DNA of 64,000 bases, taken from contig JAKALP010000033.1 in NCBI GenBank assembly GCA_021824175.1, positions 1-64,000 on the forward strand, read 5' to 3'. Position 1 is the first letter of the stretch. Every line of letters begins with the position of its first letter. Under the pieces are notes generated by a model. It searched no databases, was not told the origin of the DNA, and saw only the letters and a list, made by a program, of their open reading frames with translations. Origin of the DNA: Deltaproteobacteria bacterium (lineage in GTDB: Bacteria > Desulfobacterota > Desulfobacteria > Desulfobacterales > Desulfosarcinaceae). Below, piece by piece: positions 46,391 to 55,598 of this stretch. A program made the translations under genes and the position numbers.

Positions 46391-46590
46391 GCATGTTTTA
46401 AACTGCCTCTTTGTCTGCCCACAAATCAGAATCGTGAAAAAGCGGTCTCGGCAATGAGTAATGGATATGAACCAGTCAGCATAATTCCGCCGTCCGCTGG
46501 CATTTTTTCTGTTGATCGATCCACTCAACTATTTGTCCACTATCAGAATCTTAAAAAGTAGATTGGGATTATTTCTCCTCATTCCGCTGT

Positions 46591-46815
46591 TTATCCGATA
46601 AAACTGTTTTTGCCGGCATTTTCAGCAAGCATACTGGAGAAGGAATGCTTCTTTGCATTAATCCATAAGCCTTTGTCTTCGCTCCTGGATAGAAAACCGA
46701 TCAGCTTAATCGCCACAAAGGCTAACGCAATCACAAATAGCATGGCGCCTACTCGGAGGTAGTCGCGGACAGGATACTTTCGGGTGATCGCGTGTTGCAT
46801 CATCATACGGCTCAT
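46591..46815 (-). CDS. Hypothetical small membrane protein
   Basis: A possible 74-residue protein with one strong membrane helix (VGAMLFVIALAFVAIKLIGFL), a basic N-terminus and a charged C-terminus. A GGGGGG tract lies 4-9 bases before the ATG at 46815 and could serve as a ribosome site. No family is recognised, and nothing around it suggests a role. It lies in a lower-GC gap between fdhA and the WYL gene. Confidence 0.35.
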   Translation of the reverse strand: MSRMMMQHAITRKYPVRDYLRVGAMLFVIALAFVAIKLIGFLSRSEDKGLWINAKKHSFSSMLAENAGKNSFIG

Positions 46816-47415
46816 AACCCCCCCAGCGCACGAGTAAGAATTCGCAATGGTCTAAATCTTTTCGCGATACCTGCCGACCGTTGTAATCTAATCCGTATAT
46901 TACTTTTTTAGCCCCCTCTTTTTGCTTCTGTTAAGTGAGCAGCAATAGCTATGCCATTTTGATAGATACAAATAATTGTCAACATTTCAAGGGGGTTGAG
47001 CTTTTCTTGGAAGAAAATATATAAACTGAATTTGCGCTAAAAGTATGAAGAAAATTCCACATTCAGGGTAATCAAAGACTCAAACAATAGGTAATCGCGC
47101 AGCGTCTGATCCCCCTGCTTTTGAATTGTCTGCGGGGTCGGGGAGTTTCTCAAACAAAGTTCCGTCATGCCCGTCCCGCATAAATACGGGACGGGCATGA
47201 CGAAAGAAACACCCCGAGTCCTGAAGTACCTTTGGCCCAACAAAAGAATTGGAAAGCCTATCGAAGGCCCCGAGCCCATATTCGGGAAGAGAAGGTTTTA
47301 AAGCCTTTCTGAATAAATCCTTTATTCATTTCAAAATCATGCTATGCTGTTCCCAGCTTAGACGAATACATCTAATACTTACCGACAAATTGCTCTAAAG
47401 TACTGAGGTGACGCC
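46816..47415. other. Gene-free, AT-richer stretch before the CRISPR locus
   Basis: I see no gene in these 600 bases. A strong hairpin with perfect 16-bp arms (47163-47178 and 47187-47202, core TCATGCCCGTCCCG) is the only clear structure. The lower GC content sets the boundary between the housekeeping side and the CRISPR region. Confidence 0.5.
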
Positions 47416-48441
47416 ATGCCGAACTTCCCTCAGTTGGAGCGCCTTTTCTGGCTCCACGCCCAGGCCAAGAATAACCGGCGGCCCAATGCCGCGCGACTGG
47501 CCGCCCACTTCGAGATTTCCACCAAGACCGCCCAGCGGGATATCAACCACCTGCGCGACCGCTTCCATGCCCCTCTTGAATACGACCCGGCGCGCAAAGG
47601 CTATTACTACACCGATGACCTCTACGAATTGCCCTGCCTGCCGGCCAGTCAACAGGAAGTGCTTTGCCTGCTGGCGGCCCGCCGCCTGCTGGAGAAATCC
47701 GCCGGCGGCTACATCAGCCGCGAATTGGAATGCCTGGGGGAGAAGATCTTTGCCGGCGCGCATCCCTCCATGTTGAGCGGCGCTTGCGCGGACCAAGCCT
47801 TTTCCGCTGTCTGGAGCGGCTATTCGCCGGCCCAGGAAGAGATCTTCCGCCGCGCCGCCTGGGCCTTGCTGCGCCATCGGCTGATTTGCTTTGATTACCG
47901 CTCGCCCCAAACCGATGCGAGCACCCACCGCCAGGCCGAACCCCATCACCTGCTGCATTACAATGCCTCCTGGGTGCTCATTGCCTGGTGCCGTCAAAGG
48001 CAAGCCTTCCGCAACTTCTACCTGGCCCGCATGACCGTCTTGACGACCAGCGACGAAACCTTCGAACCCCGGCCCGAAAGTGCCTGGCGGCCTTTGCTGC
48101 AAAGCGCCTTCGGTCTTTTTTTCGGCGATGAAACCGTTGCCGTCACGCTGCGCTTTTCACCCTTTCGCGCCCGCTGGATACGCGAACAACATTGGCATCC
48201 CGCCCAGACCCTGAAAGAACTGGCCAACGGCGGACTGGAACTAACCCTGCCCGCCGCTGATTTTCGTGAAATCAAAATGAAAATCCTGCAATTCGGCGCC
48301 GACTGCGAAGTAATCGCGCCCCTGGCCCTGCGGGAGGAAATCGAAAACGAAATCGCTAAAATGGCCGGCTTGTATAAAGGTAACACAACCAATTCAAAAG
48401 TTGACGAACCAGGGTCCGCCGCTACCGTCCTCCGAGACTGA
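47416..48441 (+). CDS. WYL-domain transcriptional regulator
   Basis: A 341-residue regulator. The N-terminal winged helix is ARLAAHFEISTKTAQRDINHLRDRF. The WYL domain lies around residues 140-220, with LICFDYRSPQ...AEPHHLLHYNASWVLIAWCRQRQAFRNFYLARM; the usual WYL triad is replaced by WVL at that site. A WCX-type C-terminal part follows (VTLRFSPFRARWIREQHWHP). WYL proteins often stand beside CRISPR and other defence genes and respond to nucleic-acid or nucleotide ligands. GAGGTGA precedes the ATG. It is followed by the HIRAN protein and the cas operon on the same strand. Confidence 0.88.
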   Translation: MPNFPQLERLFWLHAQAKNNRRPNAARLAAHFEISTKTAQRDINHLRDRFHAPLEYDPARKGYYYTDDLYELPCLPASQQEVLCLLAARRLLEKSAGGYISRELECLGEKIFAGAHPSMLSGACADQAFSAVWSGYSPAQEEIFRRAAWALLRHRLICFDYRSPQTDASTHRQAEPHHLLHYNASWVLIAWCRQRQAFRNFYLARMTVLTTSDETFEPRPESAWRPLLQSAFGLFFGDETVAVTLRFSPFRARWIREQHWHPAQTLKELANGGLELTLPAADFREIKMKILQFGADCEVIAPLALREEIENEIAKMAGLYKGNTTNSKVDEPGSAATVLRD

Positions 48442-48638
48442 ACACGTATGGAAGCATGTTGCTTAATAGACTTAACGGGAAGCACGGACGGACTCCCTCT
48501 CCCCGGCGGGGAGAGGGCTGGGGTGAGGGGAAAATTTTTTTTAGACCTAGGAACCTGAATGTCCCACCAGCCTTGATATGAGAGATGCTGCATCCATGCC
48601 CATTACAATTTGAACCAGAAATCAAGGAGCGCTGATTT

Positions 48639-49145
48639 ATGCCCCCAACCCGCCGCGATTTTATCAAATGTATTGGTGTCCTGCCGCTGGCGGCGGCCCT
48701 GGCCCGCGCGGCCCCGGCCAAACCGCCGGCCGCAACACCCCAAAGGCGCCTGCTGCTCAACCGCTTCTCCATCGCCGGGTTCCAGTACTATAACGGCCCG
48801 GCCCTGGCGCGCGGCCTGCGACCGGGCGATGAGCTGGACCATATCGTTGAATTTGAGGACGGCCGGCGCCACCAGATGACCTATAAAGGCGTCAAGGGCA
48901 TCGATCCCCGCCGCTTCAAAATTGGCGCCAGCTTAAAACTGACCCCCGAGCCGCGCAACCCCCACGACCCCTTTGCCGTGGAAATCCACCTGGGCCGCGC
49001 CAAGCTCGGCTACGTGCCCCGCTCGGACAACAAACACATCAGCCGCCTGCTGGAACAGGGAGCCGGCCTGGAGTGCCGCGTGATCGAAATAGATACGCAA
49101 AGCGAAGTTTGGGACCGGGTAAGGGTGAAAGTGTGGCTGGCATGA
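48639..49145 (+). CDS. HIRAN-domain protein with twin-arginine signal
   Basis: A 168-residue protein. Residues 1-25 look like a Tat signal: TRRDFIKCIGVLPLAAALARA. Residues about 40-168 are a HIRAN domain: RFSIAGFQYYNGPALARGLRPGDELDH, SLKLTPEPRNPHDPFAVEIHLGRAKLGYVPRSDNKHISRLLEQG. HIRAN domains bind single-stranded DNA 3' ends in repair helicases and sit beside defence genes, so export of one is unexpected. AAGGAG precedes the ATG. It lies between the WYL regulator and cas3, 95 bases before cas3. Confidence 0.75.
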   Translation: MPPTRRDFIKCIGVLPLAAALARAAPAKPPAATPQRRLLLNRFSIAGFQYYNGPALARGLRPGDELDHIVEFEDGRRHQMTYKGVKGIDPRRFKIGASLKLTPEPRNPHDPFAVEIHLGRAKLGYVPRSDNKHISRLLEQGAGLECRVIEIDTQSEVWDRVRVKVWLA

Positions 49146-49240
49146 AATCACTTTTGATGCCTGGGAATTGGTGGCCTCACGACATTAGGATGGTGCAAGT
49201 TTTTTACTGATTCAATTCCAATATTGGAGGACTGACGTCC

Positions 49241-52200
49241 ATGTCTTTTGCTAATTTCTTTCACACCGCTACTGGCAACCAACCGTTTCCGTGGCAGATC
49301 GCGCTTTACGAAAAATTCGCCAACGGCCAAATTCCGACAGCCGCCAACATTCCCACCGGTCTTGGCAAGACATCCATCGTTGCGATCTGGCTTATCGCGC
49401 TTGCGTTCTATCCGGACAAGGTGCCGCGCCGCTTAGTTTATGTCGTCAACCGACGTACGGTGGTTGACCAGACGACCGACGAAGTCGAAAAGCTGCGCAT
49501 GGCTCTTTCAGAAAAACCGGGGCTCAGAGAGATCGCGGAAAAACTTCGCTCGCTTTGTGCCCTGCCGATGCCCACGCCTGAGTGCCCTCCGCTGGCCGTC
49601 AGCACCTTGCGCGGTCAATTCGCGGACAACCGCGAATGGTCGGCCGACCCAGCCCGCCCTGCCGTCATTATCGGCACGGTGGACATGATTGGTAGTGGCC
49701 TGCTGTTCAGCCGCTACACGGTCGGCTTCAAACTCCGTCCGCACCACGCCGCCTTTCTCGCGCAAGATGTATTGCTCGTGCATGATGAGGCGCACCTTGA
49801 ACCCGCATTTCAGCATTTGCTCAGCAGTATTGTTGCTGAACAAACCCGTTCCAGGGAATGGCGCAAGTTCCGCGTTATGGAACTTTCGGCGACCACGCGC
49901 TCAATGGCATCGAACCAATCATTGGAACTATCCAAGGACGATGAAAACAATGAGTTCGTCAAAAAGCGCTTGAACGCCGTCAAGAAACTCGCATGTGTCG
50001 CGCCCGCCGAAAAAGAAAAAGCAGCGGATAAAATCTTTACACTGGCGCTTGAAAAAAAGGATTCCAGTCGCGCCATTCTGATTTTTGTCCGTTCGGTTGA
50101 CGATGCCACTAAAATCGCCGCCGCCCTGGACAAAGGCGCGTTGAAAGACAAAGTCGTGACGCTCACCGGAACCATGCGCGGCAAAGAGCGCGACGAATTG
50201 GTGCAACAACCCATTTTTCAACGTTTTCTGCCGGATTCTTCCCGTATGGATAATATCGTGTCGGCCGATGGCACGGTCTTTCTTGTCGCCACCAGCGCCG
50301 GAGAGGTCGGCGTAAACATTTCCGCCGATGACCTTGTCTGCGATCTATCGACCTACGAAAGCATGGCGCAACGATTTGGCCGCGTGAACCGTTTCGGCAT
50401 GAACGACGACAGCACAGTTACTGTGGTCTATCCGAATGAGTTCCCACACACCAAAAAAATCAGTGATGCGAAGCATGAGGTTGCAGAAGGAAAAAAAGAC
50501 GCTGAAAAAAAACTGCAAGAAGCCAAAGAGAAATTCTCCCTTGATATCGCCATCGAAAACACGCTCGGCCTTTTGCACAAACTGGCTGGAGACGCCAGCC
50601 CCGCCGCGCTCGACCGACTCCCGGCCGACGAACGCGCCGCAGCATTCAGCCCGCCGCCGAAAATGCGCACCGCCACGGATGTACAATTCGATGCCTGGGC
50701 GCTCACTTCCATCCGCGAAACCATCGCCGCCCGTCCGCCGGTCGCGCCTTACTTGCATGGAGAGGCGGAATGGGAACCGGCCGAAACCCATGTTGCCTGG
50801 CGCGAAGAGGTTGAAGTCGTCATGGACGAACTGCTCGACCTCTATCCGCCGGAAGAATTGCTATCGGATTATCCTCTTAAACCGCATGAGCTTTTATGCG
50901 ATGTAAGCAATCGTGTATTAGAGAAAATCGCCTCGTTGGCCGCCGCCGCATCAAACCCCAAATTATCCATATGGCTCGTTTCTGAATCAGGAGAGATCAA
51001 AATTCTACCTATTTCATGTTTTGCAGACCTTTCCGCCACTTATTCCAAGGGCGCCTCGAAACAAACGCCCCAGGAAAAAAGAGCCATTGAGCGGCTCAAA
51101 ACAGAAATTGCCGACGCCACCATTATTCTGCCGCCATCTCTTGGCGGAATAAAAAACGGCCTGCTTTCGGCCGACCACGCCGGAAATAACGATGTCGCAG
51201 ATGTTTCCGAAATCCAAAATACAAGGCTCCGAATCTATTCCGCCACACCCGAACTTCCCGAACGCTACGCCGCAAACTATCGGCTCACCCATTTCATCGA
51301 CACAAAGCCGGAGGGCAAAGACGATGAAATCGAGCTGCCAAGGCGATATTGGCTTTGGCTTGAAGTGAAAAATGCCTTGCATATGGAACGACGAACCGCT
51401 TCGCAACCGGAGAGGCTTGCAGAACACACCGCGAAAACGATGGCCAATGCGGCCGCCATCGCCGAAACGCTCTTGCCTGCAGCGGCCGATAGGGAACCCG
51501 ATCTGCGGCGCTGCCTCGTCGTCGCCGCTCAACTACACGACCCTGGTAAAAACCGCCGCCAGTGGCAACTCAGCATCGGAAACAACGCATATGATCCGTC
51601 CAAACCCGAGACCATCCTGGCAAAGTCTGGCGGCGCCATGCGTTCGCGCAACCTGGCAGAGAACTACCGTCACGAGTTCGGTTCGCTCGCGGATGCCTTA
51701 ACCTCGGCCGACTTCACCGATTTATCTTCCATGGAGCGAGACATTGTGCTTCACCTCGTAGCCGCGCATCACGGACGAGCGCGGCCGCATTATCCGGTAG
51801 AAGAAGTCTTCGATTACAACTCACTGCCCGATGCTTGCGCCGCATTGGCCGCTGAAGTTCCGCCACGTTTCGCCCGGCTCCAGCGAGTTTTCGGACGGTG
51901 GGGGCTCACCTGGCTCGAATCGCTGCTTCGCTCCGCCGACTATGCCGCCAGTGCGGGAACCGTCGCCAAAAACGCCGCACTACCCGTCCACCGCAACGAC
52001 GGCAAGCTCAAGCAATACGAGCAAACGGCCATCCAAAAGGACGACGAATTGAGGATTACGCTTCACGTGGATGTCGCCAACCCCGGACAATACTTCGCCT
52101 GCTGTGGATTGTTTGAACTTACCGCTCGCCTTGCGCCGCAGGCAATGGCGCATTTCGAACAGGATGGCGCCGCCAAACAGTGGCGGTTCATCATCGTGAA

Positions 52201-52858
52201 TGCCATTAAGCATGACGGCCAGCCGCTTACCCTTGAAGCGCTTTTCGATCAAATCAGCGTAGTTGAAACTATTGCGACCGATCCGAATGACACGCCGCAA
52301 ACTCCGCTGAGATTCGGCGAACCCTTTAATCTGCTGATCGATTGGTGGCGCCATGAAGGTGGACGGCTCGGTAAGCTTAAAACTTGGGCGGGTCAAATGG
52401 GTGTCCTGTCAATCGCCGAAGACATGAAAAAGACACTCAGAAAAATACTTTTGGGCACAGGGACAGGCATCGAAAATATTCTATTTACTCGGAGCGTCGA
52501 GAATGCAGGGCAACCCTTCTATTTCGATGCAAACTATGCAGTCAATGCGCAAGCGCAGGATGTCGGTTTTTCCGTGGACAAACTTAAAAAAGGTGGCATC
52601 AAGGTTAGGACCGCCATCGTTCCCGCCGCGGAACTGCTGTGCCTCATCGGTCTTCAACGCTGCCGTCCCATGTGGATGGCCAACAAATCTGGCCAAGAAC
52701 GCTTGTACGATTACTACGTGTGGAACCAAAAGCTTCCTGTGTCGCTCGTTTCAGCGGCCGTTGCGGGTTATTTGCCTACTGGCTGTCAACGACTTCGTTT
52801 CGCAAACCCATCAAGAGCAAAAGATTATCGGGCATTTCTGCCAGCTGTTTTTATGTGA
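49241..52858 (+). CDS. cas3: Type I-G Cas3 helicase-nuclease fused to Csb3 (Cas8)
   Basis: A 1205-residue protein. The superfamily 2 helicase comes first: Walker A NIPTGLGKTS (Lys43), DEAH at residues 182-185, LSATTR as motif III, and YESMAQRFGRVNRFG as motif VI. The HD nuclease follows at about 755-905: LHDPGK (His766, Asp767), YRHEFGS, AAHHGRARP (His843, His844) and RSADYAAS (Asp900). This helicase-then-HD order is that of GSU0051-type Cas3. Residues about 932-1205 match Csb3/GSU0052: LHVDVANPGQYFACCGLFEL, FNLLIDWW, PFYFDANYAVN, DVGFSVDKL, ELLCLIGLQRCRP. The two are usually separate genes; no stop or start lies between them here. Confidence 0.88.
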   Translation: MSFANFFHTATGNQPFPWQIALYEKFANGQIPTAANIPTGLGKTSIVAIWLIALAFYPDKVPRRLVYVVNRRTVVDQTTDEVEKLRMALSEKPGLREIAEKLRSLCALPMPTPECPPLAVSTLRGQFADNREWSADPARPAVIIGTVDMIGSGLLFSRYTVGFKLRPHHAAFLAQDVLLVHDEAHLEPAFQHLLSSIVAEQTRSREWRKFRVMELSATTRSMASNQSLELSKDDENNEFVKKRLNAVKKLACVAPAEKEKAADKIFTLALEKKDSSRAILIFVRSVDDATKIAAALDKGALKDKVVTLTGTMRGKERDELVQQPIFQRFLPDSSRMDNIVSADGTVFLVATSAGEVGVNISADDLVCDLSTYESMAQRFGRVNRFGMNDDSTVTVVYPNEFPHTKKISDAKHEVAEGKKDAEKKLQEAKEKFSLDIAIENTLGLLHKLAGDASPAALDRLPADERAAAFSPPPKMRTATDVQFDAWALTSIRETIAARPPVAPYLHGEAEWEPAETHVAWREEVEVVMDELLDLYPPEELLSDYPLKPHELLCDVSNRVLEKIASLAAAASNPKLSIWLVSESGEIKILPISCFADLSATYSKGASKQTPQEKRAIERLKTEIADATIILPPSLGGIKNGLLSADHAGNNDVADVSEIQNTRLRIYSATPELPERYAANYRLTHFIDTKPEGKDDEIELPRRYWLWLEVKNALHMERRTASQPERLAEHTAKTMANAAAIAETLLPAAADREPDLRRCLVVAAQLHDPGKNRRQWQLSIGNNAYDPSKPETILAKSGGAMRSRNLAENYRHEFGSLADALTSADFTDLSSMERDIVLHLVAAHHGRARPHYPVEEVFDYNSLPDACAALAAEVPPRFARLQRVFGRWGLTWLESLLRSADYAASAGTVAKNAALPVHRNDGKLKQYEQTAIQKDDELRITLHVDVANPGQYFACCGLFELTARLAPQAMAHFEQDGAAKQWRFIIVNAIKHDGQPLTLEALFDQISVVETIATDPNDTPQTPLRFGEPFNLLIDWWRHEGGRLGKLKTWAGQMGVLSIAEDMKKTLRKILLGTGTGIENILFTRSVENAGQPFYFDANYAVNAQAQDVGFSVDKLKKGGIKVRTAIVPAAELLCLIGLQRCRPMWMANKSGQERLYDYYVWNQKLPVSLVSAAVAGYLPTGCQRLRFANPSRAKDYRAFLPAVFM

Positions 52859-52900
52859 TTTTTTTAACGAACAACTTAATGCAAAGAAAAGGAGAAACCA

Positions 52901-53989
52901 ATGGACAACGCAATTCTTCAAAAGTTCGACCATTACCTCACTACCGATGGTCCCGCCGCCCTCGTCATTCGCGAGCATCTTATCCCGGTTGAAGGCGCTG
53001 ACGGCGTCTGCTTCCCTTCAACATACGCGAATATCGGTTACAATATCGACGGCGAAGACCGGGCAAGAAACCCTGACGCAAAGAATGTTGCCATAGTCGA
53101 CAGCGTCGGTTCTCAGGCCAACCGCATTGAACCGATGTTTACTGAAGATCCATACAAAGCATTGGTTCCGCAGATCATTATCACGGCCGGCAATCAATCC
53201 ATCAACCTGCTCAATGCCGGACACCGGGCAGGAGATGCTATTGTTCGCTATTCCGAGATAGGCGGCGACTTGCGGTCAGCGTTTAGGGAAACCCTTAAGG
53301 GCAACGCGCTGCCGCTCGCCAAGATCGCCCCCACATCGCTGGTTTTTGGAGTCTGGGATTCCCGCGATACCCAAGCCAAGCTCCCACGACTCGTCGCGTC
53401 AACCATCCGAGCATTCAATGTCCGCAAGCTCAAACGTTCGGCCACTTATCTTGCTCCCGTGGATTATGTTAGCGAAGGCGTCATCTCAGCGGAGGATGCC
53501 CAAAAAGCCGATGGTAGTTCAAAGAACCCACTTTCAAGTACTGGCTTTGTCAACGCACTTGCCAATGAGACGCACGGTGGTGTTATCGCCGAAGGCGGAA
53601 TCCGCCGCGATGCGGTTTTGGCCCTTTCGGCACTGAAATTGCTGAAAGCGGAGAATAAAGAGGGTCAAAATGCCACGGAAAAACTACAGCGCTACATACT
53701 TGGTCTTGCCCTTGTTGCTTTTACAAAACTACCGCTCGGTTATTACCGCCAGGGCACTATTCTTGTCCTTGACCCCCACCAGCCGCGAGAGTTTACTGAG
53801 GTGACGCTGGACGGAAAGAGACAGCCTTGCGCCATCAGCCATGAAGACGTCCTTACTTTCGCGAAAGCCGCCGCAAAGGAATTCGGAGTCAGCGAAAAAA
53901 GAAATCTGAATTTTAATAAAGACGCCGCCAAGGATAAAATCAAGGAAGTCAAAAGCAAGGAGGCCAAAAGTAAGAAGGGTAAGGAGTAA
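52901..53989 (+). CDS. csb1: Type I-G Cas7 (Csb1)
   Basis: A 362-residue Csb1/GSU0053-family backbone subunit. Family marks: PVEGADGVCFPSTYA, VAIVDSVGSQANRIEPMF, HRAGDAIVRYSEIG, LPLAKIAPTSLVFGVWDSRDTQAKLPRLVASTIRAFNV. It binds the crRNA spacer part in repeated copies. The C-terminus ends in a lysine-rich tail (KEVKSKEAKSKKGKE) likely to help RNA binding. AAAGGAG precedes the ATG. It follows cas3-csb3 by 42 bases and precedes csb2 by 3 bases. Confidence 0.92.
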   Translation: MDNAILQKFDHYLTTDGPAALVIREHLIPVEGADGVCFPSTYANIGYNIDGEDRARNPDAKNVAIVDSVGSQANRIEPMFTEDPYKALVPQIIITAGNQSINLLNAGHRAGDAIVRYSEIGGDLRSAFRETLKGNALPLAKIAPTSLVFGVWDSRDTQAKLPRLVASTIRAFNVRKLKRSATYLAPVDYVSEGVISAEDAQKADGSSKNPLSSTGFVNALANETHGGVIAEGGIRRDAVLALSALKLLKAENKEGQNATEKLQRYILGLALVAFTKLPLGYYRQGTILVLDPHQPREFTEVTLDGKRQPCAISHEDVLTFAKAAAKEFGVSEKRNLNFNKDAAKDKIKEVKSKEAKSKKGKE

Positions 53990-53992
53990 TCA

Positions 53993-55591
53993 ATGGTCGA
54001 ATATTTCCGCATCAGCATTCATTTTCTTGGCGGCGAATTCCACGGCCGTGGCGACCACGGCGAACCCGAATGGCCGCCGTCTCCGTTACGTCTGTATCAG
54101 GCGATGGTGGCTGCCAGCGCGCGCCTTCTCAGAAATTCGGATGAAGCGCTCCACTGGCTTGAACAACAACCGCCACCGGTTATCGCCGCGCCAAAACGCG
54201 CCGCGATTCAACCACATGGTTACAAAATCTACGTTCCCGATAATGTCGGCGACATCGTAGCGAAATCATGGTCGAGCGGCAAAGAAGACGACATCGCCAG
54301 CTACCGTACGGAGAAGCTCATCCGTCCGACGTTTTTGGCCGATGATGAGGGGCTTCCTGTCGCGCATTACCTGTGGCCGATTGCTGTATCGCAACGAGAC
54401 TTTCCGGCGGCTGCCCTTATTCCCGCCGTACGCGCCATCTCCCAATTCGGCTGGGGAGTCGATCTGGTCGTGGCCGACGCCTCCGTCATTTCGGAAGCGG
54501 AAGCAGACGCGATTACTGGTGAGCGCTGGCTGCCGGCCAAGGCGGCCGGCGGTGTTTCCCTTCGCGTGCCTGTTGACGGCACGCTTGCGGATTTGAAGGA
54601 ACGCCACCAAGCGTTTCTCGACCGGATCAGCCTATCAAAGAATGCGACGTTCAAACCGGTTCCACCACTTTCACAGTTTAAGGTCGTCACTTATAGGCGC
54701 GAATCGGAGATGTCGCGTCCGCCCTATGCTGTATTTGCCCTGCGCAAACCTGATGACAGCGGCTTTGCCACTTTCTCACTCACCCGGCGCGCTTTGCATC
54801 TTAGCGGCATGCTGCGACACGCGGCCAAGCAGGAGGATTTTGCCAAGCCTCTTGGCTGGGACAACCAAAAAATCAACGAGTTCGTCCTGGGGCACGGCGA
54901 ACAAAAAGGTGACAAACACGCTCCCGTTGACGGCCCACGCCTCGTCTTCATACCTTTACCTTCAATCGAATGGCGGGGTTCGGAAAAGGGTCGAACAGTC
55001 GGAGCGGCTCGTCGCGTGCTCGTTACGGTTAAAGGCGAGGTGGCGGACAACGAGTTTCGCCGCATTGTTAGCGGTTTCGAAGGCCGTGAACTAGTCGATG
55101 AAAAGACCGGTCAAACGGTTGCGTTTCTCCGCCGCCAGTCCGACAGAGACGGTGCTGTAGCGCAATACTTCGCGGAGTCGACCACCTGGGCGACGGTCAC
55201 CCCGGTGATTCTGCCCGGCTATGATGACCCCTGCAAACTGCGCCAATGCCTTGATGATGACACGATCACGCCTGAGAAGAAAAAGAGCGTCGTTCACAAT
55301 CTGGAAAAGCGCATACTTAATTTGCTACGCAAGGCGCTCCGGCAAGATGATTACCCTGAAGACCTCATTCAAAACGCCCAGTTCCAATGGCGGGGTGCAG
55401 GATTCCTTTCTGGAACGGATATGGCGACCAATTATGCGGTTCCTGATCAGCATCGCCGTTTTCGCCGCCTGCATGTCCGCGTCGTATTTGACCGTCCAAT
55501 CTCGGGGCCGCTCTGCATCGGCGGAGGTCGGTTTACCGGTCTGGGCCTTTTTACCAGTTGCGCCCCGTTTCTACCGGTATCGAAGGGATGA
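53993..55591 (+). CDS. csb2: Type I-G Cas5-Cas6 fusion (Csb2)
   Basis: A 532-residue Csb2/GSU0054-family protein combining a Cas5-like part that holds the crRNA 5' handle and a Cas6-like part that should process the precursor. The N-terminus is FRISIHFLGGEFHGRGDHGEPEWPPSPLRLYQAMVAA. The C-terminus ends with the glycine-rich RAMP loop: HVRVVFDRPISGPLCIGGGRFTGLGLF. No separate cas6 gene is seen in the locus, so this protein must do that work. AAGGAG overlaps the csb1 stop. Confidence 0.92.
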   Translation: MVEYFRISIHFLGGEFHGRGDHGEPEWPPSPLRLYQAMVAASARLLRNSDEALHWLEQQPPPVIAAPKRAAIQPHGYKIYVPDNVGDIVAKSWSSGKEDDIASYRTEKLIRPTFLADDEGLPVAHYLWPIAVSQRDFPAAALIPAVRAISQFGWGVDLVVADASVISEAEADAITGERWLPAKAAGGVSLRVPVDGTLADLKERHQAFLDRISLSKNATFKPVPPLSQFKVVTYRRESEMSRPPYAVFALRKPDDSGFATFSLTRRALHLSGMLRHAAKQEDFAKPLGWDNQKINEFVLGHGEQKGDKHAPVDGPRLVFIPLPSIEWRGSEKGRTVGAARRVLVTVKGEVADNEFRRIVSGFEGRELVDEKTGQTVAFLRRQSDRDGAVAQYFAESTTWATVTPVILPGYDDPCKLRQCLDDDTITPEKKKSVVHNLEKRILNLLRKALRQDDYPEDLIQNAQFQWRGAGFLSGTDMATNYAVPDQHRRFRRLHVRVVFDRPISGPLCIGGGRFTGLGLFTSCAPFLPVSKG

Positions 55592-55598
55592 AAACAAG

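Noticed and set aside
46328-46528. A 66-codon minus-strand ORF
   Set aside because: It runs through the terminator hairpin at 46358-46390 and has no family resemblance.
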